Source of the DNA: Hymenobacter aerophilus DSM 13606
GTDB taxonomy: Bacteria; Bacteroidota; Bacteroidia; Cytophagales; Hymenobacteraceae
Length of the DNA stretch: 34,369 nucleotides
NCBI RefSeq assembly: GCF_000382225.1
Contig: NZ_KB907834.1
Span: 1-34,369 of the forward strand
Direction of reading: 5' to 3'
Positions 1-6,218 of the stretch are shown piece by piece. Numbering within the stretch: position 1 is the first letter of the stretch; each line of letters starts with the position of its first letter. Below the pieces are notes generated by a model. That model was not told the origin of the DNA, ran no database searches, and saw only the letters and a list, made by a program, of their open reading frames with translations. Both the position numbers and the translations under genes were made by a program.

Positions 1-232
1 GACGAGTTGTGCGTTTCCTGGCTCCAGGTGGGCATGGTGGGGGAGCCGGGGGCAAGCCGTTGGCCTCCGCTTCTGCTTCGACCAGGTCGATCCAGTGCCG
101 AACGGTTTTACGTGTGAGCTCAAATTTGGCGGCGGCCTGGGCAATGTTGAGCTTGCCCAGATGAATTTCAGCCACCATTTGGCGCATGGAAAGCGCGTGC
201 TTTTGCATACGCAAGTCAGACAGTGATGCCAT
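1..232 (-). CDS. IS3-family transposase OrfA, N-terminal part (cut by window edge)
   Basis: This reading frame starts with the ATG at 232 and runs off the left edge, giving about 77 residues. It begins MASLSDLRMQKHALSMRQMV and contains a helix-turn-helix of the type found in IS3-family OrfA proteins: residues around LNIAQAAAKFELTRKTVRHW form the recognition helices. In the family OrfA binds the terminal inverted repeats and is fused to OrfB by programmed frameshifting to make the active transposase; neither the frameshift site nor OrfB is visible here. The gene starts about 42 bp inside the IS end, a normal distance. The frame is open to the edge, so it may be intact outside the window. Confidence 0.8.
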   Translation of the reverse strand, partial: MASLSDLRMQKHALSMRQMVAEIHLGKLNIAQAAAKFELTRKTVRHWIDLVEAEAEANGLPPAPPPCPPGARKRTTR

Positions 233-274
233 AAGTTAACCAAGTTTTTGGTCAACTTTTTCTAGGACGAGACA
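1..274 (-). mobile_element. IS3-family insertion sequence, left-end fragment
   Basis: The first 274 bases are the orfA-side end of an IS3-type element that continues beyond the window. Read on the minus strand, the outer end begins TGTCTCGTCCTAGAAAAAG followed by TTGACC, and this matches the end at 34103 (TGACCCGTCCTGAAAAG, then CGTTGACC) with few differences, as expected for terminal inverted repeats of one IS type. The element stops only 13 bp before the start codon at 288, so it may separate that gene from its native promoter or supply one. The exact outermost base is uncertain by a few nucleotides. Confidence 0.8.
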
Positions 275-287
275 GTTCCCAATACCG

Positions 288-770
288 ATGGATATCACCG
301 CTTCGCCCGTGCAGCGGCTGCTCGACGAGTACGCCGAGAGCCACCAGAACCCGACCAACAAGCTGGTGCACTGGGTGTGCGTGCCGCTGATTATGTTCGC
401 TATTCTGGGCCTGCTGTGGTCGGTGCCAGTGCCTGTAGCCACGCGCGGCATTAGTCCTTTGCTAAACTGGGGCACATTGGTGATGCTGCTGGCGCTGTTG
501 TACTACGTGCGCCTGAGTTTGCGGCTGGCACTGGGCATGGCGCTGGTCTGGCTGGCAATGGCGGCAGCTCTTAGCTTTGTAGTAAGCTACGCAAGCTTAC
601 CCCTGTGGGCCGTGTGCCTTATTGTGTTCGTGCTGGCTTGGATCGGGCAGTTCTGGGGCCATAAGGTGGAAGGCAAGAAGCCATCATTCCTCAAAGACCT
701 GCAGTTTCTGCTCATCGGCCCGCTCTGGCTGCTGCACTTCGTGTACCGTCGCTTGGGTTGGCGCTATTAG
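288..770 (+). CDS. Mpo1-like (DUF962) integral membrane protein
   Basis: A 160-residue protein of the DUF962/Mpo1 (YGL010w-like) family. The yeast member is an iron-dependent dioxygenase acting on 2-hydroxy fatty acids at a membrane; the bacterial function is not established. The sequence shows the family's N-terminal motif SHQNPTNKLVHW (residues 18-29, with His19 and His28), four hydrophobic stretches (about 29-50, 58-75, 80-100 and 105-122), and the second conserved block GHKVEGKKPSFLKDL near residue 125. Full length. The ATG at 288 suits homologues, which start just before the DEYxESHQNP block. An IS3 copy ends 13 bp upstream. The gene converges with the hydroxylase at 853, and its last codons lie in a shared palindrome. 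Confidence 0.85.
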   Translation: MDITASPVQRLLDEYAESHQNPTNKLVHWVCVPLIMFAILGLLWSVPVPVATRGISPLLNWGTLVMLLALLYYVRLSLRLALGMALVWLAMAAALSFVVSYASLPLWAVCLIVFVLAWIGQFWGHKVEGKKPSFLKDLQFLLIGPLWLLHFVYRRLGWRY

Positions 771-880
771 GTGAAATGGTGAGTTGATGTCCAGAAGACC
801 TGTTGGCGCTAGTGGCACACGCAGGTTTTCTGAACATCAACTCACCATTTCACTATCTCACCATCTCACCTAATAGCGCC
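760..880. repeat. long palindrome between convergent genes, probable two-way terminator
   Basis: Nested inverted repeats occupy the 82-bp gap and both flanking gene ends. A perfect 20-bp pair lies at 771-790 and 834-853, continued with small mismatches toward the centre (CAGAA.ACCTG against CAGGT.TTCTG). A second pair, GGCGCTATTAGGTGA at 760-774 and its complement at 866-880, covers the last codons of the gene on each side. The structure would form a strong hairpin in either transcript. It has no clear U-tract, so termination is inferred. Confidence 0.8.
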
Positions 881-1602
881 GCCAGGCTTTCCGGCAGCTG
901 CTCCATAGTATCGAGCACGAAGTAGAGGTCCTGGAATTTGTCTTTCTCGAAGGGCGTATCCAGCACGCCCTGCAGGCTGAAGGGCAGGCGGGTGGGCTGC
1001 TCGCCGAGGCTGAACTTCACTTCGCCGTGCGACGAAAGCAGGCCCGCTCCGTAAATGCGCAGGCCCTCGGGCTGCTGAATCAGGCCGAACTCGGCCGTAA
1101 ACCAGTACAGGCGCGTGAACAGTTCGAGCGCGCCGGGCTGCTGGCCGTGTTGCACCGCCGCCACGCCCAGCTCCTGCAGAAACGCCGCAAAACCGGGGTT
1201 CGTCAGCAGCGGCACGTGGCCAAATACGTCGTGGAACATGTCGGGCTCCTCTAGGTAATCGAGCTGGGCCAGGGTGCGCAGCCAGGTGGTAGCCGGAAAC
1301 TTACGCTCGGCCAACAGTCCGAAAAACACCGCGTCGTCCACAATGCCGGGCACTACCACCAGCTCCCAACCCGTCAGCTCGCGCAGGCGCGGGTTCACCT
1401 CGCGGAAATCGGGAATGGCCTCGCGGCTAAAGCCCACGCGGCGCACACCTTCCAGAAAGGCATCGGCGGCGCGACCGGGCAGCAGCGCCATCTGCCTATC
1501 GAAAAGCAGCTGCCACACGTGCTGGTCGGCGGCGGTGTAGCGGGCGTATTCCTGGCGGAGCAGGGGCTGGAGGGCGGCGGTGGTTTCGAGGAGCGTGTTC
1601 AT
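853..1602 (-). CDS. phhA: phenylalanine 4-monooxygenase (aromatic amino acid hydroxylase), canonical copy
   Basis: Converts L-phenylalanine to L-tyrosine with O2, a pterin cofactor and a mononuclear iron. The protein of 249 residues has only the catalytic domain, like monomeric bacterial enzymes. The 2-His-1-carboxylate iron site is intact: His124 and His129 in FHDVFGHVPLL and Glu171 in YWFTAEFGL. The start at 1602 is preferred over an upstream in-frame start at 1707, because the longer frame would run through the leader terminator hairpin and begins with residues unlike the family. It is expressed from its own promoter (1785-1814) through a Tyr-rich leader ORF and an attenuator. The last few codons (after LAALL) lie inside the intergenic palindrome. 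Placed next to a diverged paralogue at 1894. The Tyr-controlled leader suggests a biosynthetic role in tyrosine supply. Confidence 0.92.
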   Translation of the reverse strand: MNTLLETTAALQPLLRQEYARYTAADQHVWQLLFDRQMALLPGRAADAFLEGVRRVGFSREAIPDFREVNPRLRELTGWELVVVPGIVDDAVFFGLLAERKFPATTWLRTLAQLDYLEEPDMFHDVFGHVPLLTNPGFAAFLQELGVAAVQHGQQPGALELFTRLYWFTAEFGLIQQPEGLRIYGAGLLSSHGEVKFSLGEQPTRLPFSLQGVLDTPFEKDKFQDLYFVLDTMEQLPESLAALLGEMVR

Positions 1603-1619
1603 TGCTAAAGGAGAAAAGA

Positions 1620-1664
1620 GAGAAAAAGAAAAGGCCTGCCTCCGCACGAAGCGGAAGCAGGCCT
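1620..1664 (-). terminator. attenuator terminator upstream of phhA
   Basis: On the minus strand the arms AGGCCTGCTTCCGC (1664-1651) and GCGGAGGCAGGCCT (1645-1632) form a 14-bp stem with a 5-nt loop, followed directly by TTTTCTTTTTCTC. It lies 24 nt after the leader stop codon and about 18-30 nt before the phhA start, the position of an attenuator, not an end-of-operon terminator. A leader segment GCGGAGC (1723-1717) can pair with GCTTCCGC in the 5' arm, giving a candidate antiterminator. Confidence 0.85.
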
Positions 1665-1688
1665 GACAAGACGTTGGAAGAGGATTTG

Positions 1689-1778
1689 CTACTCCTGGTT
1701 CCGGCACGCCGCCGCCGCTCCGCTCCCTTGCGGGGCGTAATAGGCATAAGCGTAATAGCAGGACGTGAAGCGGGTCAT
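1689..1778 (-). CDS. Tyr-rich leader peptide of the phhA attenuator
   Basis: A 29-residue ORF starting MTRFTSCYYAYAYYAPQGSG; five of residues 8-14 are tyrosine (TAT/TAC codons), with a Phe at residue 4. It ends at TAG 1689, 24 nt before a terminator hairpin. This is the arrangement of ribosome-mediated attenuation: shortage of charged tRNA-Tyr would stall the ribosome on the Tyr run, free the G-rich segment encoding GSGAAAA, and let it pair with the terminator's 5' arm so that phhA is transcribed. The start codon follows the -7 box by only 6 nt, so the mRNA is nearly leaderless. The ORF is seen directly; the mechanism is inferred from the layout. Confidence 0.85.
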   Translation of the reverse strand: MTRFTSCYYAYAYYAPQGSGAAAACRNQE

Positions 1779-1784
1779 CGAAAG

Positions 1785-1814
1785 CAAATGTAGTGCGCCA
1801 AGAGTGGAAAGCAA
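1785..1814 (-). promoter_or_regulatory. Bacteroidota-type promoter of the phhA leader
   Basis: On the minus strand the -7 box TACATTTG (1792-1785) matches TAnnTTTG exactly, and TTG (1814-1812) lies 19 nt upstream, the usual spacing for the primary sigma factor of this phylum. The predicted start of transcription is a few bases from the leader ATG at 1778. Confidence 0.75.
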
Positions 1815-1829
1815 GTGCGCCAGCTGAAA

Positions 1830-1887
1830 AGCCGGAATTCTATGACGGAGTGCGCAACAGGTTTCTGCGCTCCTGGCTCTTCCGGCT
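1830..1887. repeat. nested inverted repeat after the second hydroxylase gene
   Basis: AGCCGGAA (1830-1837) pairs with TTCCGGCT (1880-1887), and inside it GGAGTGCGCA (1847-1856) pairs with TGCGCTCC (1866-1873) apart from one unpaired base. It lies 7 bp past the stop codon of the gene ending at 1894, so a terminator role is likely, but there is no U-tract. Confidence 0.5.
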
Positions 1888-1893
1888 ACGGCG

Positions 1894-2646
1894 CTATTCG
1901 GCAGTGGTCAGCAGCGGCCGGGGCGCGGCGGCCAGCACGGCAGCCAGGTCGGCTACGCTTTCGGTGAGCTGCTCCCAACTGCTGAGCTCGAAGTAGGCAT
2001 CCTGCAGCTGCGCCTCGCTGTAGGGCGTATCGAGCACGGTGGCCAACTCGAAAGGCTGGCGCGGCGCGGTTTCCGACAGGTAATGGTGGATTTCGCCCGA
2101 CGACGACAGCAACCCGGCCCCGAACAGGCGGGTTTCGCCCTGCTCACGCACCAGCCCAAACTGCACCGCGAAGCCATAGAGCCGCTCCAGGCGCGCCATT
2201 GCCGCCGCGTCGGGCAGGTGCAGGGTAGCTACGTGGCCCAGAAACTGCAGGAAATCGGCGAAGGCCGCATCCATCAGCAGCGGTACGTGGCCGAATACGC
2301 CGTGGAACAGGTCGGGCTCCTCAATGAAATCGAACTGGGCCATGCTGCGAATCCAGACCGTGGCCGGGAACCGGCGCCGGGCCAGCAGGCCGTAGAAGTC
2401 GGCATCGCCCAGCAGGCCAGCCACCGGCACCAGCTGCCAGCCGGTAGCCTGCTGCAGGCGCTGGCTTACCTGCCCGAAATCAGGCAGGGCGTGGCGGTGC
2501 AGGCCGGCCGCCTGCAGGCCCTGCCAGAACGCCCCGCAGGCCCGCTTGTGCAGCAGGGCGGTCTGGCGGTCAAACAATACTTTCCACACCAAGTGGTCCT
2601 GGGCCGAGTACTGGTCGTAGTGTTGCTGTAACATGGCAAAAGGCAT
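1894..2646 (-). CDS. phenylalanine hydroxylase paralogue with altered iron site
   Basis: A 250-residue protein of the aromatic amino acid hydroxylase family, clearly paralogous to the gene at 853 along its whole length. His115 and His120 are kept (FHGVFGHVPLL), but the third iron ligand is changed: the family's YWFTxEFGL reads YGFAVQFGLV, so Glu is replaced by Gln162 (codon CAG) and the preceding Trp by Gly158. It may therefore be inactive with iron, use another substrate or cofactor, or have a regulatory role; the sequence alone cannot decide. The frame is intact, arguing against simple decay. The start could be 2646, immediately after the T-run of the attenuator, or Met5 at 2634, which leaves more room for ribosome binding. 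Own promoter, leader ORF and terminator hairpin upstream. Confidence 0.85.
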   Translation of the reverse strand: MPFAMLQQHYDQYSAQDHLVWKVLFDRQTALLHKRACGAFWQGLQAAGLHRHALPDFGQVSQRLQQATGWQLVPVAGLLGDADFYGLLARRRFPATVWIRSMAQFDFIEEPDLFHGVFGHVPLLMDAAFADFLQFLGHVATLHLPDAAAMARLERLYGFAVQFGLVREQGETRLFGAGLLSSSGEIHHYLSETAPRQPFELATVLDTPYSEAQLQDAYFELSSWEQLTESVADLAAVLAAAPRPLLTTAE

Positions 2647-2681
2647 AAAAAAAGGCCCGTTTCCTGTCGGAAGCGGGCCTT
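2647..2681 (-). terminator. attenuator terminator before the hydroxylase paralogue
   Basis: The minus strand reads AAGGCCCGCTTCC, a GACA loop, GGAAACGGGCCTT and a run of T that ends at the start codon region. The stem is 13 bp with one mismatch (2652-2664 with 2669-2681). The leader segment GGTAGCGGGC (2748-2739) can pair with GCCCGCTTCC (2678-2669) over 9 of 10 positions, a good candidate antiterminator. Confidence 0.85.
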
Positions 2682-2715
2682 GCTGAGGTTCAGAGGAGGA
2701 GGTTGTTCAAGTTCC

Positions 2716-2805
2716 CTACCTGTTGCACCGGCCACGCCGCCCGCTACCATACTGCAGATTGCAGACGGTAATCGACATAAAGCGCTTGGCGGTCAGGTTG
2801 AACAT
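2716..2805 (-). CDS. leader ORF of the second hydroxylase attenuator
   Basis: A 29-residue ORF, the same codon count as the phhA leader, starting MFNLTAKRFMSITVCNLQYG and ending in an Arg/Gly-rich tail at TAG 2716, 34 nt before the terminator hairpin. It holds Phe at 2 and 9 and Tyr at 19 but no run of one amino acid, so the controlling tRNA is unclear. By analogy with the two other leaders, stalling about 12 nt before the antiterminator segment would place the ribosome around residues 10-16. The start codon lies 7 nt from a perfect -7 box. Supported by position, promoter and mutually exclusive pairing; expression is not shown. Confidence 0.65.
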   Translation of the reverse strand: MFNLTAKRFMSITVCNLQYGSGRRGRCNR

Positions 2806-2812
2806 GGTACGG

Positions 2813-2820
2813 CAAATATA
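2813..2820 (-). promoter_or_regulatory. -7 promoter box of the hydroxylase paralogue leader
   Basis: TATATTTG on the minus strand is an exact TAnnTTTG match, 7 nt before the leader ATG. No convincing TTG at the -33 position is visible in the A/T-rich stretch upstream (2821-2850). Confidence 0.55.
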
Positions 2821-2893
2821 GAAATATATTTTTCTGCTGCTATTACTTTCTCTGCCGACGACTTTCCTCTGCGAAGGCTACTGCGCCCGCAAC

Positions 2894-4120
2894 TTAGGCC
2901 TGCGGGTGGATTTCGGCCTTCTGATTGGTGAACGTGCGCCGCCCGTTCTTGTAGCCCAGCAGCGGCTGGGCAATGGTGCGGATGGCCTCCACGGCGTCGG
3001 TGGCTTCCAGCAGCACAAACGTGGCCGGGCCGCCTACCCGCAACTGCGCCTGCCGGGAGAGTAGCTTGGCAGCGCTGCCGCTTATCATCTCGTAAGTGGC
3101 CCGGATTTCGTCGTCGGTGGTGAGCTGGGCCACGTTGGCGTACAGGTTGGCCATGCGCACCAGCGAGGCGTCGCCGTAGGGCGTGAAGGCGTTGAGGATG
3201 TTGTTGCTGGAAATGGCCGTGGTAACGCCCAGCGCGCTGAACTCGTTGGCATTCACCACGCCCCGCGGAATCAGGTGCGAGTGGTCCTGGCCCATCATCA
3301 GCAGGTCGGTAGCCGGCAGCACAATCAGGGCCACATTGGCCTCCTGAAGCAGCCGGGCCAGCTTCAGGCGCTGGGCCGGGGGCATGGCGCTGAGCTTGTT
3401 GACGTGGCCGATGGACACGCGGCCCTGGTAGTTGCGGCGCTTGGTCTGCTCCACAATTTTGGGGATGCTGGTGTGGCTGGGGTCGAGGTCGAAATCGAGG
3501 TGGAAATCCACGGGCACGTCGAACTCCTGGGCCAAATCAAAAATCAGCTCGATGTGGCGGGCGGGGTCGGCGTCGGTGTAGGGGCAGCCGCCCACCAGGT
3601 CGGCGCCCTGCTGCAGGGCCTGGCGCAGCAGGTCGTATGTTTCCATCTCGTCGGTCAGGCCTTCCTGGGCGAAGGCGCACAGCTCGATGTCGATGGCGTA
3701 GGCGTACTTCTCGCGCACCCGCTTCAGGGCTTCGAAGGAGCGCAAGCCGGCGCGGGGGTCGGTTTCCACGAAGCTGCGCAGGGCCATCGTGCCCTTCTTG
3801 ATGGCCATTTCCACCACCCGGCTACCGCGCGCAAACACGTCTTCCTCGGTGAAGTGCTTTTTGGCTTCCTTGGTTACCGAAGCGGCCTCGCCCTTGGTGC
3901 CTTTCTGCACAGTGCAGCGGTCCAGAATGCAGGCTTTATCGAGGTGAATATGGGTTTCAAAGAAGCCCGCGCACACAAACTGACCCTCGGCGTCGATGGT
4001 TGTTCGGGCTTTGCGGGTGATGTTGGCTTCCAGTAGCTCGATTTTATCAGCTACCACGCCCATATCCACGCAGCCCTCATGGTTGTCCAACCGGGCGTTT
4101 TTTATCAGTAAATCAAGCAT
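2894..4120 (-). CDS. cytosine-deaminase-like amidohydrolase
   Basis: A 408-residue member of the amidohydrolase superfamily, nearest in style to cytosine deaminase / AtzC-type enzymes, which hydrolyse C-N bonds in heterocycles. The N-terminal metal motif GFFETHIHLDKA carries His57 and His59; His207 (FHLDFD) and His239 (IGHV) match the next two metal ligands. The usual Asp-containing motif near residue 305 (GHDD or SDN in relatives) reads SSNNILNAFTP, so the expected catalytic or metal Asp is Asn, and the Glu of HxDE is Phe. Substrate therefore cannot be named. Start at 4120 gives MLDLLIKNARL, a normal family start. It lies upstream of the hydroxylase paralogue in the same direction, but that gene has its own promoter. 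Confidence 0.8.
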   Translation of the reverse strand: MLDLLIKNARLDNHEGCVDMGVVADKIELLEANITRKARTTIDAEGQFVCAGFFETHIHLDKACILDRCTVQKGTKGEAASVTKEAKKHFTEEDVFARGSRVVEMAIKKGTMALRSFVETDPRAGLRSFEALKRVREKYAYAIDIELCAFAQEGLTDEMETYDLLRQALQQGADLVGGCPYTDADPARHIELIFDLAQEFDVPVDFHLDFDLDPSHTSIPKIVEQTKRRNYQGRVSIGHVNKLSAMPPAQRLKLARLLQEANVALIVLPATDLLMMGQDHSHLIPRGVVNANEFSALGVTTAISSNNILNAFTPYGDASLVRMANLYANVAQLTTDDEIRATYEMISGSAAKLLSRQAQLRVGGPATFVLLEATDAVEAIRTIAQPLLGYKNGRRTFTNQKAEIHPQA

Positions 4121-4313
4121 TCAGCATAGAAAATAAGTCCGCCGCAACGCGGAAACCGGGCGCATGGTGCCGCCCGGCGGAAGAGGAAATTCAGCCAGTA
4201 CAAGGCCGAAACCGAAACCCGTCCGGCTCAGTTAGTACGGCCTGGCACCGGCACAGTTCGGCTTCCAGCCAGGTAGCCAAATCTAAACCCGAACCGCAGA
4301 AAAAAGCGGTGTA

Positions 4314-5327
4314 CTACTCCAACTCCTGGCGCAGCGCGTACACCCGGCGCAGGTTGCGAATCAGGCGGCCCGACTCGTCGAAATCGAGTGTCTGGGCGCC
4401 GTCGGAAGCGGCTTTTTCGGGCGTTGCGTGGGTTTCGTAGATGATGCCGTCGGCGCCGGCCATCACACCGGCCAGCGCCATGGCGGCCACGTGCTCGCGC
4501 AGGCCGATGCCGTGCGAGGGGTCGACGATGACGGGCAGGTGCGTTTTCTCCTTGAGGATGGGTACCGCATTCAAATCCAGGGTGTTGCGCGAGGCCGTTT
4601 CGAAGGTCCGGATGCCCCGCTCGCACAGAATCAGCTTCTCGTTGCCGCCCGAAAACACGTACTCGGCCGACGAAAGCAGCTCCTCTAGCGTGCCCGAAAT
4701 ACCGCGCTTAATCAGCACCGGCTTATCGACCCCGCCCAGCGCGTCGAGCAGGTTGAAGTTCTGAGTGTTGCGGGCGCCCACCTGAAACACGTCCACGTAG
4801 TCGTGCATCTCCTCCACCTGCGACACCTGCATCACTTCGGTAATGATTTTGATGCCGCGGGCGCGGGCCATCTGATGGAACAGCTTCAGCCCGTCCATGC
4901 CCAGCCCCCGGAACGAGTAGGGCGAGGAACGCGGCTTGAACACCCCGCCGCGCATAATGCGCACGTCGTTGTCCAGCAAATGTTGCATTACGCTCTCCAT
5001 CTGCGCCTCGCTCTCGATGCTGCACGGGCCGGCGGCCAGCGTCAGCGTGCCCTCGCCAATGCGCACGCCGTCGCCGAGGTCGAGCACGGTGGGGCGCACG
5101 CGCCACTTGCGGCTCACCAGCTTGTAGTCGTCGGATACGCGGTGGATGTCCTGCACGCCGGGCAGCTGGCCCAGACTGCGCAGGTCGATTTCGGCCTTGC
5201 CGATGGCCACCAGGTAGTGCGCCCGCTGGGTTTTCACCTCGGTGGCTTTGTAGTTCAGGGCCTTTATCCGGGCTTCGATTTCTTGCTGGTTTTGCGCGGA
5301 AATCTGGGGGTCGAGTTGGAGAATCAT
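4314..5327 (-). CDS. aroF: 3-deoxy-7-phosphoheptulonate synthase (DAHP synthase, type I-beta)
   Basis: First enzyme of the shikimate pathway; condenses phosphoenolpyruvate and erythrose 4-phosphate. The 337-residue protein has an N-terminal ferredoxin-like regulatory domain (about 1-70) followed by the TIM barrel. Visible family motifs are LAAGPCSIES (metal-binding Cys102), GGVFKPRSSPYSFRG, the QVGARNTQNF block and DPSHGIG. There is no chorismate mutase domain, unlike many relatives in this phylum that are fused to one. It is the last gene of the trp operon, 106 bp after trpA, with a TGTCATCC palindrome in the gap. This places entry into the aromatic pathway under the trp attenuator unless an internal promoter exists. 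Confidence 0.93.
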   Translation of the reverse strand: MILQLDPQISAQNQQEIEARIKALNYKATEVKTQRAHYLVAIGKAEIDLRSLGQLPGVQDIHRVSDDYKLVSRKWRVRPTVLDLGDGVRIGEGTLTLAAGPCSIESEAQMESVMQHLLDNDVRIMRGGVFKPRSSPYSFRGLGMDGLKLFHQMARARGIKIITEVMQVSQVEEMHDYVDVFQVGARNTQNFNLLDALGGVDKPVLIKRGISGTLEELLSSAEYVFSGGNEKLILCERGIRTFETASRNTLDLNAVPILKEKTHLPVIVDPSHGIGLREHVAAMALAGVMAGADGIIYETHATPEKAASDGAQTLDFDESGRLIRNLRRVYALRQELE

Positions 5328-5342
5328 GAGATGGTTGGTCGT

Positions 5343-5433
5343 TTGTCATCCTGAGCGCAGCGAAGGACCTATCCAGAAGCTAACATCTGATAATACCTTC
5401 TATATAGGTCCTTCGCTGCGCTCAGGATGACAA
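5343..5433. repeat. TGTCATCC palindrome, aroF-trpA junction
   Basis: Perfect 30-nt arms at 5343-5372 and 5404-5433 around a 31-nt centre. The arms read TTGTCATCCTGAGCGCAGCG continuing to AAGGACCTAT. The right arm ends one base before the trpA stop codon. Related copies lie at 10322-10430, 27521-27621 and, more diverged, 32785-32945. Confidence 0.9.
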
Positions 5434-6210
5434 TTAGCTGATAACGGAAGAAACGAAAGCGGCAGCGGCGGCCGGCGCATCGTCGGCGCCCTCCAGGGCC
5501 CGAATCAGGGCCGAGCCGATGATGGCGCCTTCGGCGTGCTGGCAAGCCTTCTCAAACGACTGCTTGTCGGAAATGCCGAAGCCCACGAGGCGTGGGTTGC
5601 GCAGGTTCATGTCGGAAATCCGCTCGAAATAGGCTTCCTGCACGCCCGCGGCCTGGGTGTTGGCCCCGCCCGTGGTGCCGGGCCCCGACACGAGGTAGAG
5701 AAACGAGTCCGTCAGCTCATCAATGCGGCGGATGCGCTCAGGGGCGGTTTGGGGCGTGATGAGGAACACCGGCCGCAGGTTGTGGCGGCGGAAGATGTCC
5801 TGGTATTCGGTCACGTAATCATCGAGCGGCAAATCGGGCAGAATTACGCCGTCGACGCCGGCCGCGGCGGCCTCGCGGCAGAAGTTTTCCACCCCGAACT
5901 GCATCACCGGGTTGAGGTAGCCCATGAGCAGAATCGGCGTGTTGGGCACCTGTTCGCGCACGCTTTTCAGCTGTCCGAACAGCACCCGCATGTTCATGCC
6001 GTTCTGTAATGCCACGCTGCTGCTCTGCTGAATCACCGGCCCATCAGCCAGCGGGTCAGAAAACGGCACCCCGATTTCAATAACGTCGGCGCCGGCGTCG
6101 GCCAGTGCTTTCAGGATAGGCACCGTGTCGTCGAGCTGCGGGTAGCCGGCGGTGAAGTAGATATTGAGCAGCTTTTTATCCTGCTGGAAGGCTTGTTGAA
6201 TTCGGTTCAT
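5434..6210 (-). CDS. trpA: tryptophan synthase alpha subunit
   Basis: Cleaves indole-3-glycerol phosphate to indole and glyceraldehyde 3-phosphate; the indole is channelled to TrpB. The 258-residue protein shows the catalytic Glu45 and Asp56 in the signature EIGVPFSDPLADGP, the GVDGVILPDLPLD block and the phosphate-binding segment VSGPGTTGG; the C-terminal IIGSALIRAL is also typical. Full length, starting at 6210 with MNRIQQAF. Seventh structural gene of the trp operon, between trpB and aroF, with 105-bp and 106-bp gaps filled by unrelated inverted repeats. Confidence 0.97.
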   Translation of the reverse strand: MNRIQQAFQQDKKLLNIYFTAGYPQLDDTVPILKALADAGADVIEIGVPFSDPLADGPVIQQSSSVALQNGMNMRVLFGQLKSVREQVPNTPILLMGYLNPVMQFGVENFCREAAAAGVDGVILPDLPLDDYVTEYQDIFRRHNLRPVFLITPQTAPERIRRIDELTDSFLYLVSGPGTTGGANTQAAGVQEAYFERISDMNLRNPRLVGFGISDKQSFEKACQHAEGAIIGSALIRALEGADDAPAAAAAFVSSVIS

Positions 6211-6218
6211 GGGGTGAG

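Noticed and set aside
813..830. Sigma-54 (-24/-12) promoter starting TGGCAC
   Set aside because: The -12 part (TTGCA type) is missing at the right spacing, and the site is inside a palindrome between convergent genes.
1600..1800. T-box riboswitch upstream of phhA
   Set aside because: No T-box sequence (TGGnACC type) precedes the terminator, and a translated Tyr-rich ORF explains the layout better.
4290..4313. Terminator after aroF (ACCGC with GCGGT around a T-rich loop)
   Set aside because: The stem is only 5 bp and no T-run follows it on the minus strand; I cannot name the trp operon terminator with confidence.
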